From NCBI RefSeq assembly GCF_900090145.1, contig NZ_FMHI01000010.1, forward strand, positions 62,001 through 126,000: 64,000 nt of DNA, read 5' to 3'. Below the pieces are notes generated by a model, which did no database searches, was not told where the DNA came from, and saw nothing but the letters and a program-made list of their open reading frames with translations. Each line of letters begins with the position of its first letter. The stretch's first letter is position 1. A program made the position numbers and the translations under genes. Below, piece after piece: positions 8,145 to 16,523 of this stretch. The DNA comes from Streptomyces sp. WMMB 322 (GTDB lineage Bacteria; Actinomycetota; Actinomycetes; Streptomycetales; Streptomycetaceae).

Positions 8145-8160
8145 CACGATCGGAATCGTG
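8145..8160. promoter_or_regulatory. Second inverted repeat upstream of pcaV
   Basis: CACGAT-CGGA-ATCGTG is a 6-bp inverted repeat 42 bp in front of the pcaV start. An ATCAGTCAG half-site resembling the first operator lies just before it (about 8134-8142). It may be a second, weaker autoregulatory site. Confidence 0.4.
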
Positions 8161-8201
8161 TGCGGCGTGACAGGCGCGGGAAGAGGGAGAGCGGGGAGCG
8201 C

Positions 8202-8639
8202 ATGGCGGCGGTCGATCTGAGTACGCATCCGGGACATCTCGCGCGCCGGCTCCAGCAGGCCCACTCCCTGCTGTGGGGGGCGATGGTCTCGGAGGAGACG
8301 ACGTCGCCGCAGTTCGCCGTGCTCAACGCGCTGGAGGAGAAGCCGGGCATGGACCAGCGCACCCTCAGTGAGCACGTCCATCTCGACCGCTCCACCATCG
8401 CCGACCTCGTGGCCCGGCTCGCCGGGAGGGAGCTGGTCGAGCGGGTGCGCGACCCGGAGGACGGACGCCGCAACGTGCTCAAGCTGACGCAGGGCGGCCG
8501 CCGGCTGCACCGGAAGCTCGTCACGCGGACGGCGAGGATGAACCGGGTCTTCCTGGCGCCCCTCGACGGCGAGGAGCAGGAGACGCTGCTGCGCCTCATC
8601 GCGCGAGTGGCCGCGGCGGCGGAGGAGCTGCGCGGCTGA
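8202..8639 (+). CDS. pcaV: MarR-family repressor of the protocatechuate operon
   Basis: This 145-residue winged-helix protein closely resembles what I recall of the S. coelicolor PcaV repressor, including the start MAAVDLSTHPGHLARRLQQA and the segment SEETTSPQFAVLNAL. PcaV binds protocatechuate and releases the pca promoter. Recognition helix HVHLDRSTIADLVARL and wing DPEDGRRN are typical of MarR proteins. The ATG at 8202 has GGGGAG just upstream and matches the family's N-terminus; an upstream in-frame ATG would add twenty Arg-rich residues. The gene diverges from pcaH across a 402-bp region with the operator. Confidence 0.93.
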   Translation: MAAVDLSTHPGHLARRLQQAHSLLWGAMVSEETTSPQFAVLNALEEKPGMDQRTLSEHVHLDRSTIADLVARLAGRELVERVRDPEDGRRNVLKLTQGGRRLHRKLVTRTARMNRVFLAPLDGEEQETLLRLIARVAAAAEELRG

Positions 8640-8814
8640 GCGCGCCCCGGTGAGGCGCGGCTGAGCGGGGCCCCGGCGGCCGGGGGCGGCAGGGGTTCAC
8701 CGGGCGCCGGAGGGCAGTGGGCGGCCGGGGCGGCCCGGGCGGACGTGACCCTGGCCGGGCGTGACCCGGCCCCGGCCCCGGTCCCAGTCCCTGCCCCTGC
8801 CCCGGCCCCCGGGC

Positions 8815-9348
8815 TCAGTGGGTGCGGGTGCGGGAGCGGAAGACCGGAACGCTCACGCTCTCGTCGTCCAGGCAGCGGCCCGTGCGCAGGTCGAAGCGCT
8901 GCTTCAGCAGGGGCGAGGCCACGAATGGGGCCCAGCCGGAGCGGCCGGTCTCCCTGGACCGCGTCCGCTCGTCCGGCGTCTCCGGGGCCTCCGCCCCGGC
9001 CGGGTCGCCGGGTGTCGAGCCCAGCAGGCCGCGCGAGAGCACGTAGGCGCCGGTGAACGGGTCCCGGTTGCCGATGACGTACGTACGGCCCGCACGGTCC
9101 ATGAAGACCGCGGCCTGGGAGCCGTCCCGCAGCAGGGCGGCCACTCCCCGGCCGGGGACGAGGTCGTCGAGGCCGCAGACCGTGAACCAGCCCCGGTCGT
9201 CGCGGACTTCGAGGCGGGGGCCCACGGCAGTGCCCACGGATCCGCCCGCGGTACGGGTTCCTCGCGCAGGGGCCGCGTCCGGCGGCGAGCCCGGACTCTG
9301 CCTCGTCGCGGTCGTCGTGTCCGGACCGGTGGTGGCGGTGATGGTCAT
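8815..9348 (-). CDS. nirD: Nitrite reductase (NADH) small subunit
   Basis: This 177-residue protein has a Rieske-like fold without the cluster ligands, as in NirD. The recognisable parts are VCGLDDLVPGRGVAALL, RTYVIGNRDPFTGAYVLSRG and FVASPLLKQRFDL. About 35 N-terminal Thr/Ala/Pro-rich residues are variable. It works with NirB in cytoplasmic reduction of nitrite to ammonium. The ATG at 9348 overlaps the nirB stop by four bases (ATGA), so translation is coupled. It is the last gene of the nir operon. Confidence 0.93.
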   Translation of the reverse strand: MTITATTGPDTTTATRQSPGSPPDAAPARGTRTAGGSVGTAVGPRLEVRDDRGWFTVCGLDDLVPGRGVAALLRDGSQAAVFMDRAGRTYVIGNRDPFTGAYVLSRGLLGSTPGDPAGAEAPETPDERTRSRETGRSGWAPFVASPLLKQRFDLRTGRCLDDESVSVPVFRSRTRTH

Positions 9349-12032
9349 CGGGTGGCAGTCCCTTCGAGTTCGAGTTCGGGAGCGTGGTCCGCCGCGGTGC
9401 GCACGGGGATGTCGGGGCCGGACAGCAGCGTCAAGTCCGGCTTCACCTGCTCGCGTTCGGCGACGAAGCGCACCGTCGGATCGGGGACGCCGGGCGCGTT
9501 GACGAACGAGACGAAACGGGAGAGCTTCTCCGGATCGGCCAGGGTCGCCGACCACTCGTCGCGGTAGTGCGCGACGTGGTCGGCCATGAGGGCTTCCAGC
9601 TCGTCGCACAGTCCCAGCGAGTCGTGCACGACCACGTCCCTGACGTGTTCCAGCCCGCCCTCGATCCGTTCCAGCCACGCGGAGGTGCGCTCCAGCCGGT
9701 CCGCGGTGCGGATGTAGAACATCAGGAACCGGTCGGTCAGGCGCACCAGTTCGGCGTCGCTCAGGTCCTGCGCCAGCAGGTCCGCGTGGCGCGGCGTCGC
9801 GCCGCCGTTGCCTCCGACGTAGAGGTTCCAGCCGGACGAGGTGGCGATGACGCCGAAGTCCTTGCCCATCGCCTCGGCGCACTCGCGTGCGCACCCCGAG
9901 ACCGCCGACTTCAGCTTGTGCGGGGATCGCAGGCCGCGGTAGCGCAGTTCGAGGTCGATGGCCATGCGCACGCTGTCCTGCACGCCGTAGCGGCACCAGG
10001 TGCTGCCCACGCAGGACTTCACGGTGCGCAGCGCCTTTCCGTACGCGTGACCCGACTCGAAGCCTGCTTCGACCAACCGCGCCCAGATGGCCGGGAGTTC
10101 ATCGACCCGCGCACCGAACATGTCGATGCGCTGCCCGCCGGTGATCTTCGTGTAGAGACCGAAGTCCCGTGCCACCTCGCCGATGACGATCAGCTTCTCG
10201 GGCGTGATCTCCCCGCCCGGGACGCGGGGGACCACCGAATACGAGCCGTTGCGCTGGAGGTTGGCGAGGAAGTGGTCGTTCGTGTCCTGCAACGCCGCCT
10301 GCTCGCCGTCGAGTACATGGCCGCCGGCGCCGATCGACGGTGCGAGCGAGGCGATGATCGACGCCACCGCGGGCTTGCACACCTCGCAGCCCTCGCCCTG
10401 CCGGGCCTGCTCACGGCCGTGCGAGTCGAGCAGCCCGGCGAACGACGTCAGCCGCAGGGTGCGCACGATCTCGTACAACTCGCTGCGGGTGTAGGAGAAG
10501 CAGCCGCACAGGCCCTTGTCGACGGCGACGCCGTTCGCCTCCAGCTCGGCGTCGACGATCTGGCCGAGCACCTTGATGCAACTGCCGCAGCCCGTCCCGG
10601 CCTTGGTGCACTTCTTCACCGACGGCACGTCCCCGCAGCCGTGTTCGGAGACCGCGGCGCGGACTGTCCCCTTGTCGATGTGGTGACAGTTGCAGACGAC
10701 GGCGTCGTCGGGCAGAGCGGCGGGGCCGAGAGCGCCGGGGGAGCCTTCCGCGCCGCCCGCCGGCAGCACCAGCGACTCCGGCGGTACGGGCGGTACCGAT
10801 CCGGTGAGCGCGCGCAGGGTGCCGTACGACTCGGCGTCGCCCACGAGGACGCCGCCGAGCAGGGTGCCCTCGGGGGAGATCACCAGCTTCTTGTAGACGC
10901 CCGCGCGGGAGTCGGAGTAGACGACGTCGAGACTGCCCTCGAAGGTGCCGTGCGCGTCGCCGAAGGAGGCGACGTCGACACCGAGGAGCTTGAGCTTGGT
11001 GGAGGTGTCCGCACCGGTGAAGGTGCGGGGCTCCGCCGGTGCGGGCGGCGGGTTCCCGTGGGCCGCCGACGGCGCTGCCGCGTGCTGTGCCGCCAGCCGG
11101 CAGGCGACGGCGTCGGCGGCGGTCTCCGCCATCTCGTAGCCGGGCGCGACCAGCCCGTACACCGTCCCGTCGGCTGCCATGGCGCACTCGCCGATCGCGT
11201 ACACGTCCGGGGCGCTGGTGCGGCACCGCTCGTCGACGGCGATGCCGCCGCGCTCGCCCGCGGCGAGTCCGGCGTCGCGGCCCAGCCGGTCGCGCGGACG
11301 TATGCCGGCCGCGAAGACCACCATGTCCGCGGGGAGTTGCGAGCCGTCCGAGAGCGTCATGCCCGTCACTGCTCCGGCCGCGTCCGTCTCGATGCGCTCG
11401 CCCGCCACACCTGTTCGCACCTCCAGGTCCATCGCCTCCAGGGTGCGGCGCAGGGCCGAGCCTCCGCCCGCGTCGACCTGGAGCGCCATGAGCCGGTCGC
11501 TCAACTCGACGATGTGCGTGCGCAGTCCGAGTCCGCGCAGCGCGCCCGCGGCCTCCAGGCCCAGCAGCCCGCCGCCGACGACGACTCCGGTGCGTGCCGC
11601 GGCCTTCGCGTACGTCTCGATGGCGAGGAGGTCGTCGACGGTCCGGTAGACGAAGCAGCCCGTGCTGCTGCTCCCCGGGACGGGCGGCACGAACGGGGCC
11701 GACCCGGTGGCCAGGACGAGCGCGTCGTAGGCGACGGTCCGTCCCGAGCGGGAGGTGACGGTGCGCCGCGCGAGGTCGATTCCGGTAGCCGGGTCCCCGA
11801 GGTGGAGCTCGATGCCGTGCGAGGCGATGAAGTCCTCATCGGCCAGGGCCAGTTCGGCGGGCGTCGTGCCGGAGAAGTACGAGGTCAGCCGCACGCGGTC
11901 GTAGGCGGGACGCGATTCCTCGCCCAGCACGACCACCCTCGCCGTGCCGGTGATGCCGCGGTCGGCCAGGGCCTCCAGGAAGCGCTGGCCGACCATTCCG
12001 TGACCGATCAGCACGATCGTCGGCGTTGTCAT
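9345..12032 (-). CDS. nirB: Nitrite reductase (NADH) large subunit
   Basis: This 895-residue assimilatory enzyme reduces nitrite to ammonium with NADH. The N-terminal half is an FAD/NAD(P)H module (GHGMVGQRFLEAL, VVVGGGLLGLEAAGAL, DVYAIGECAMA). A BFD-like [2Fe-2S] domain with CNCHHIDKG, CTKAGTGCGSC follows near residues 450-495. The C-terminal half is the sulfite/nitrite reductase part, with the siroheme-4Fe4S cysteines in CVGSTWC and SGCAREC. It overlaps the upstream FAD oxidoreductase gene by four bases (ATGA). The promoter of the whole operon carries a GlnR-type box. Confidence 0.97.
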   Translation of the reverse strand: MTTPTIVLIGHGMVGQRFLEALADRGITGTARVVVLGEESRPAYDRVRLTSYFSGTTPAELALADEDFIASHGIELHLGDPATGIDLARRTVTSRSGRTVAYDALVLATGSAPFVPPVPGSSSTGCFVYRTVDDLLAIETYAKAAARTGVVVGGGLLGLEAAGALRGLGLRTHIVELSDRLMALQVDAGGGSALRRTLEAMDLEVRTGVAGERIETDAAGAVTGMTLSDGSQLPADMVVFAAGIRPRDRLGRDAGLAAGERGGIAVDERCRTSAPDVYAIGECAMAADGTVYGLVAPGYEMAETAADAVACRLAAQHAAAPSAAHGNPPPAPAEPRTFTGADTSTKLKLLGVDVASFGDAHGTFEGSLDVVYSDSRAGVYKKLVISPEGTLLGGVLVGDAESYGTLRALTGSVPPVPPESLVLPAGGAEGSPGALGPAALPDDAVVCNCHHIDKGTVRAAVSEHGCGDVPSVKKCTKAGTGCGSCIKVLGQIVDAELEANGVAVDKGLCGCFSYTRSELYEIVRTLRLTSFAGLLDSHGREQARQGEGCEVCKPAVASIIASLAPSIGAGGHVLDGEQAALQDTNDHFLANLQRNGSYSVVPRVPGGEITPEKLIVIGEVARDFGLYTKITGGQRIDMFGARVDELPAIWARLVEAGFESGHAYGKALRTVKSCVGSTWCRYGVQDSVRMAIDLELRYRGLRSPHKLKSAVSGCARECAEAMGKDFGVIATSSGWNLYVGGNGGATPRHADLLAQDLSDAELVRLTDRFLMFYIRTADRLERTSAWLERIEGGLEHVRDVVVHDSLGLCDELEALMADHVAHYRDEWSATLADPEKLSRFVSFVNAPGVPDPTVRFVAEREQVKPDLTLLSGPDIPVRTAADHAPELELEGTATR

Positions 12033-13429
12033 AGAAGGGCCTCTCCGTCTCGGGTGAGCAGGTGGTGCAGCGGTTCGGAGGTCAGCGGTTCGTCGCTCTC
12101 CCAGGTGCGGGCGAGGGCGCCGACCTGCGTCAGGTCGCCGAGAAGGATGCCGCCGGCGAGGCGGCCGTCGCGCACGACGACCTTCCGGTAGGTCCCGCGG
12201 GTGGCGTCCGCGAGGTGGACGACGTCGTCGTCCGGCCGTGGCAGCGGATCGCCGAACGCGGCGAGGTCCAGCGGGTCGCGGGCCGCCGGAGCCTCATCCT
12301 CCGCCCGCACCTTGGCCTCCGTCTGCGTCTCCGCCCGCAACCGCGCCGGCGCCGGGCCCCGGGTCCCCGCGGTCGTCGCGGTCGTCGCAGGGTCCCCGGC
12401 GAGGGTGAGGCGGGTGAGTGCACGCGTGCCGCGGTAGCGCTCGGTGCCTGTGCCCCCGGTCAGGACGCGGGCGAGGACGTCGGCCTGCTCCTGGGCGGGG
12501 TCCGCGAGACCGTAGAGGACTCCGTCGTGTTCGGCGCAGTCGCCGATCGCGTACACGTGCGGGTCGTCGGTGCGCAGTTCGTCGTCGACGACGATGCCGC
12601 GAGAGACGGCCAGGCCCGCGGCCCCGGCGAGCCCGGTGCGCGGCCGGACGCCGCATGCGACGACGACGAGACCGGCGTCCAGGATGCAGCCGTCGGCGAG
12701 TTCGACGGCGCGCACCACCCGGCTCTCCGCTGCGGCACCGGCGGAGCGGGCGACGCCGCCCGCACGGCGCGGCTGTGTGAGCAGGCCGCGTACCCGGCAC
12801 TCCGTGTGCACCTCGACGCCCAGGTCCTCCAGGTGCAGGCGCAGCAACGCCGCCGACCCGGCGTCGAGTTGGCGCTCCATGAGACGTTCGCCCTGGTGCG
12901 CGAGGACCACCTGCGCACCGCGGCGGGCCAGTGCGCGCGCCGCGGAGACACCGAGCAGACCGCCTCCGACGACGACGGCCTGCGTGCCCGGCTCCGCCTC
13001 CCGCCGGAGCGCGAGGCAGTCGTCCATCGTGCGGAACGCCCGTACGCCGTCTGGGAGTTCGCCGCCCTCGGGGGTGAACAGGCCGCGCAGCGGCGGCAGC
13101 ACGGGATTCGCTCCGGTGGCCAGCACGAGCGCCTCGTAGGGAAGGACGCTGCCGTCGTCACACACGACTCGCCGGCAGGCCCGGTCGACGCGGACCGCGC
13201 GCACTCCCGGCAGCCGGCGGGCGGGCCCCGCGGGGAGCGTGATGACGTCCGGCTCGTACTGTCCGGCAAGGACGTCCGCCAGCAGCACCCTGTTGTACGG
13301 GGCGTGCGGTTCCTCGCCCACGACCGTGACGTCCGCGTGCGCGCCGGCGGCACCGAGCTGCTGGACGAGCCTGGCGCCCGCCATGCCGCCGCCGATCACC
13401 ACGACGCGCTCACACTCTCGCAAGGTCAT
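12029..13429 (-). CDS. NirB-like FAD/NAD(P)-dependent oxidoreductase of the nitrite operon
   Basis: This 466-residue flavoprotein is similar in plan to the N-terminal half of NirB: FAD site VVIGGGMAGARLVQQL, NAD site VVVGGGLLGVSAARAL and the second FAD site DPHVYAIGDCAEHDG. It has no iron-sulfur or siroheme domain. A Pro/Ala/Thr-rich insert of about 45 residues separates the flavin part from the C-terminal domain. It is the first gene of the operon with nirB and nirD (four-base overlap), so it probably feeds electrons to nitrite or nitrate reduction, like a NasB/NasC-type electron-transfer subunit. That role is inferred from position. Confidence 0.88.
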   Translation of the reverse strand: MTLRECERVVVIGGGMAGARLVQQLGAAGAHADVTVVGEEPHAPYNRVLLADVLAGQYEPDVITLPAGPARRLPGVRAVRVDRACRRVVCDDGSVLPYEALVLATGANPVLPPLRGLFTPEGGELPDGVRAFRTMDDCLALRREAEPGTQAVVVGGGLLGVSAARALARRGAQVVLAHQGERLMERQLDAGSAALLRLHLEDLGVEVHTECRVRGLLTQPRRAGGVARSAGAAAESRVVRAVELADGCILDAGLVVVACGVRPRTGLAGAAGLAVSRGIVVDDELRTDDPHVYAIGDCAEHDGVLYGLADPAQEQADVLARVLTGGTGTERYRGTRALTRLTLAGDPATTATTAGTRGPAPARLRAETQTEAKVRAEDEAPAARDPLDLAAFGDPLPRPDDDVVHLADATRGTYRKVVVRDGRLAGGILLGDLTQVGALARTWESDEPLTSEPLHHLLTRDGEALL

Positions 13430-13452
13430 GGCACGAGCGTGCGTCCTGCGGG

Positions 13453-13490
13453 TTTCCGGACCGCATCACGACTGTTTCCGCGGGGGAACG
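13453..13490 (-). promoter_or_regulatory. GlnR-type box of the nir operon
   Basis: On the minus strand the sequence reads GTTCC-n6-GAAAC-n6-GATGC-n6-GAAAC, the exact 11-bp periodicity of the actinobacterial GlnR consensus gTnAC-n6-GaAAC repeated twice, with both GAAAC elements perfect. It ends 24 bp before the first start codon of the operon. GlnR controls nitrite reductase genes in Streptomyces, so an activating role is likely. Confidence 0.72.
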
Positions 13491-13582
13491 GTGCCCTCAG
13501 CGGACGGTCACGAGGCATGTGAGCCCTGGACTTCCCCGTCGGGACGGGGCCGGTTGTCAGCGGCGGGCGGCATGCTGTGCAC

Positions 13583-14317
13583 ATGTACCGGGAGCGGCGG
13601 TCGCTGGTGGACGGTGCCGTGGTGTGGACGCACGGCGCCGTGCCCGAGGGGCACGGGCGTGTGCTGCCCGACGGGTGCATGGACCTGCTGCTGTGGGACG
13701 GCGCGCTGGTCGTCGCGGGGCCCGACACCCGGGCGCACCTCTTCCCGCGGGAGGCCGGCTCCCGCATGACAGGGCTCCGCCTGGCGCCCGGCACGGGTCC
13801 GCTCGTCTTCGGCGTACCGGCACACGAGCTGCGTGACCGGCGTGTGCCGCTCGGCGACCTGTGGCCGGCGGCCGCGGTGCGGGTCCTGGAGGAGCGGGCC
13901 GGCGAGGCGCCGCAGCAGGGGCGGGTCCTGGAAGGGATCGCGGCCGGACGGCTGACCGGACGCGGTCCGTCCCCGAACGGGAGAGCGGCGGAACTCCTCG
14001 CCCGCGGCCGGAGCGTCGCTGCGGTGGCCGGGGAGCTGGGCCTCAGCGAGAGACAGTTGCACCGGCGTTGCCTCGACGCGTTCGGTTATGGGCCCAAGAC
14101 CCTCGCCCGGGTGCTGCGCATGCAGGACGCCCTGCGCCTGTCGGCCGGTGGCATGCCGCCCGCGGAGGTGGCCGCCGTCTCCGGGTACGCCGACCAGGCC
14201 CATCTCTCGCGCGAGGTCAAAGCGCTGGCCGGGGTGACCCTGACGGAGCTGCTGACTCAGGGCAGCGGTGCGAACAGATCGACTCCGTTGCCGTCCGGGT
14301 CGGCCACGACGGCGTAG
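13583..14317 (+). CDS. AraC-family transcriptional regulator
   Basis: This protein of 244 residues has the two-part layout of AraC regulators with a DUF6597-type N-terminal ligand domain (LPDGCMDLLLWDG, AGPDTRAHLF, GLRLAPGTGPLVFGVPAHEL) and a C-terminal pair of helix-turn-helix units (SVAAVAGELGLSERQLHRRC and EVAAVSGYADQAHLSREVK). The ATG at 13583 is preferred over a GTG two codons earlier. It diverges from the nitrite operon and overlaps the convergent VOC gene by 61 bp at its 3' end. Its target is not evident. Confidence 0.88.
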   Translation: MYRERRSLVDGAVVWTHGAVPEGHGRVLPDGCMDLLLWDGALVVAGPDTRAHLFPREAGSRMTGLRLAPGTGPLVFGVPAHELRDRRVPLGDLWPAAAVRVLEERAGEAPQQGRVLEGIAAGRLTGRGPSPNGRAAELLARGRSVAAVAGELGLSERQLHRRCLDAFGYGPKTLARVLRMQDALRLSAGGMPPAEVAAVSGYADQAHLSREVKALAGVTLTELLTQGSGANRSTPLPSGSATTA

Positions 14318-14652
14318 CGCTGACCCCAGAAGGCGTCCCAGGGCTCATTGCGGCTCTCGTACCCGGCGCCGGTCAACTCGGCGTGCAGCCGGTCCACTTC
14401 GGCCGGGGAGTCGCACAGGAACGCCAGGCCGATGCGGCCGCCGCCCCGCGGGCCCGGGTCCCAGCCGGGGTCGAAGGAGCGGATCGTCTCCTCCGTGTCC
14501 CATGCGATGCGCAGCCCGCCGGGCAGCGCGGCCTCGACGTGCGGTTCGCCGTCGGCCCCGGCCGGGATGTCCAGGCCGAGCCGGCGGTAGAAGGCGAGCG
14601 TGGCGGCCATGTCGGCGGCGACGAGCCCGATGAGGTCGAAACGTGGTGTCAT
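14257..14652 (-). CDS. VOC (glyoxalase/bleomycin-resistance fold) protein
   Basis: This 131-residue protein shows the paired beta-alpha-beta-beta-beta modules of the vicinal oxygen chelate fold: LIGLVAADMAATLAFYRRLGLDIP at the start and YAVVADPDGNGVDLFAPLP at the end. Substrate is unknown. Its last 20 codons lie on the strand opposite the end of the AraC gene. The start at 14652 gives a family-typical N-terminus. Confidence 0.87.
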   Translation of the reverse strand: MTPRFDLIGLVAADMAATLAFYRRLGLDIPAGADGEPHVEAALPGGLRIAWDTEETIRSFDPGWDPGPRGGGRIGLAFLCDSPAEVDRLHAELTGAGYESRNEPWDAFWGQRYAVVADPDGNGVDLFAPLP

Positions 14653-14957
14653 GCGCCGCAGATTAGGCTTGCCGCGGCCGCCGGTCTTGAACGAATCGGA
14701 CGTGGCGCGCCCGCAGCGGGCCGGCGGCGACGAGCGGCGGGACCGGGTTGGCGGCGACGGACGGGCCACGACGCACGGGCCGTGCTGGGCAGGCCGCAAT
14801 GGGCAGGCGCCCCACAGCTTCGTCCCGCCGAATGGGCTCAACGGCCAGCATGCTTCCGGTTCTGCAACGTTGCGCAGGCGGCAGCTTCCCCTCTCGCTTT
14901 CCGCTCGTCAGGATGCGCCGGACGCACCCGGCCGCCGAGAGCGAGCGAGGTAGAACC
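14653..14957. other. Intergenic region before the fatty-acid transporter
   Basis: About 300 bp between divergent genes. No gene, strong hairpin or clear operator was seen. It must hold the promoters of the VOC gene and of atoE. Confidence 0.4.
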
Positions 14958-16451
14958 ATGGCCAGGAATGCCGACAGCGCCGAGCAGGAGAACCCAAAGG
15001 GGGCGAGCGGGGAACACGGGAGCGCCGCCCACGGGAGCGCCGAGCCCGAGAAGGAGACCCTTCTCGCGCGGGTCGCGCTGAGATTCACCGCCTTCACGGA
15101 GAAGTGGCTCCCGGACGCCTTCGGGTTCGTGCTCGTCGGCACGTTCCTCATCTTCGCGCTCGGCCTCTCCACGGGGGAGCGGCCGACGACCCTCGTCGAC
15201 GCGTGGGGCAAGGGCTTCTGGTCGCTGATCGAGTTCACCCTGCAGATGGCCATGATCATCATCGGTGGATACGCGGTGGCGGTCTCGGCGCCCGTCGCCC
15301 GGCTGATAGCCAGGCTCGCCCTGATCCCCAAGTCGCCCCGGGCCGCGATCACTTTCACCGCCGCGGTGGCGATGGTCAGCTCCTATCTGAACTGGGCGTT
15401 CAGCCTGGTCTTCTCCGCCATCCTCGCCAAGGAGATCGCGCGGGTCGTCCGCGGAGTCGACTACCGGGCGGTGGGGGCCATGGCGTTCCTCGGGCTCGGC
15501 ACCGTCTGGGCCCAGGGGCTGTCCGGGTCGGCGGCGCTGCAGGTGGCCAGCGCGACCTCCAGTCCGAAACCCGTGCAGGACGTCATCGCCGACGGACGCG
15601 GCGGCGACGGGCTGATCCCGCTCACCGACACGATCTTCACCTGGCAGAGCCTGCTGGCGACCGCCGTCGTCTTCGCCGTCGCCCTCACCATGGCCTGGTT
15701 CCTCACGCCCTCGCCGTCCCGCGCCAGGACCGCCGAGCAACTCGGCATCGAACTGCGGCCCCTGGTCGCCGAGAGCGCCACCGAGGCGAAGCGCGCCCGG
15801 CCGGGCGACTGGCTGGAGAGCAGCCCCGTCTTCACCGTCCTCATCGGCCTGCTGGGCCTCTGGTACCTCGTACGGCACTTCGCCGCCGCCGAGGGGAACC
15901 CGATCGCCGCGCTCGATCTGAACACCGTCAACCTCATCCTGATCCTGCTGGCGCTGTGCCTGCACTGGCGTCCCATACGGATGGTCGACGCGGTACGGCG
16001 CGGAGCCCCCGCCGCATCCGGAGTGTTGCTCCAATTCCCGTTCTACGGCGGCATCTTCGGGATGATCGCGTTCACCGGCATCTCGAAGCAGGTGGCCGGC
16101 TGGCTCGTGAGCGTCTCGAACGAGGTCGTCTTCGCACCGCTCATCGCCGTCTACTCGGCCGTGCTCGGGATCTTCGTACCCAGCGGCGGCAGCAAATGGG
16201 TCATCGAGGCTCCGTACGTGATCGACGCCGCGAACCAGCTCCACGTCAACCAGGGCTGGATGGTCGTCGTCTACGACCTGGGCGAGGCGTCCGCGAACCT
16301 GCTCCAGCCGTTCTGGATGCTGCCCACGCTGGCGATTCTCGGGCTGAAGGCGCGCGACATCATGGGCTACACCTTCGCGATGTTCCTCGCCTGCTTCCCG
16401 GCCGTGCTCGTGATGGTGACGGTGCTCGCCGGGACGCTTCCCTTCCCGTAA
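14958..16451 (+). CDS. Short-chain fatty acid transporter, AtoE type
   Basis: This membrane protein of 497 residues belongs to the AtoE/TIGR00366 family that takes up short-chain fatty acids such as acetoacetate or butyrate. It is hydrophobic with about 12 membrane segments; family-typical stretches are FTEKWLPDAFGFVLVGTFLI, MVSSYLNWAFSLVFSAILAKE and FVPSGGSKWVIEAPYV. The N-terminus has an extra charged region of about 35 residues. The ATG at 14958 follows GAGG by about eight bases. No CoA-transferase or thiolase gene is next to it, so the substrate is not fixed by context. Confidence 0.9.
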   Translation: MARNADSAEQENPKGASGEHGSAAHGSAEPEKETLLARVALRFTAFTEKWLPDAFGFVLVGTFLIFALGLSTGERPTTLVDAWGKGFWSLIEFTLQMAMIIIGGYAVAVSAPVARLIARLALIPKSPRAAITFTAAVAMVSSYLNWAFSLVFSAILAKEIARVVRGVDYRAVGAMAFLGLGTVWAQGLSGSAALQVASATSSPKPVQDVIADGRGGDGLIPLTDTIFTWQSLLATAVVFAVALTMAWFLTPSPSRARTAEQLGIELRPLVAESATEAKRARPGDWLESSPVFTVLIGLLGLWYLVRHFAAAEGNPIAALDLNTVNLILILLALCLHWRPIRMVDAVRRGAPAASGVLLQFPFYGGIFGMIAFTGISKQVAGWLVSVSNEVVFAPLIAVYSAVLGIFVPSGGSKWVIEAPYVIDAANQLHVNQGWMVVVYDLGEASANLLQPFWMLPTLAILGLKARDIMGYTFAMFLACFPAVLVMVTVLAGTLPFP

Positions 16452-16459
16452 CGCGGGCC

Positions 16460-16502
16460 GCAGGCCCCGGCCCGCGTCCGGCGGAGGAGGGCCGGGGCCT
16501 GC
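16460..16502. terminator. Bidirectional terminator
   Basis: A perfect 14-bp stem (GCAGGCCCCGGCCC at 16460-16473 with its complement at 16489-16502, 15-nt loop) lies between the convergent atoE-type gene and the VOC gene, 8 bp after the first stop codon. Confidence 0.8.
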
Positions 16503-16523
16503 GGGCCGGTCGCGGACGCCCGT

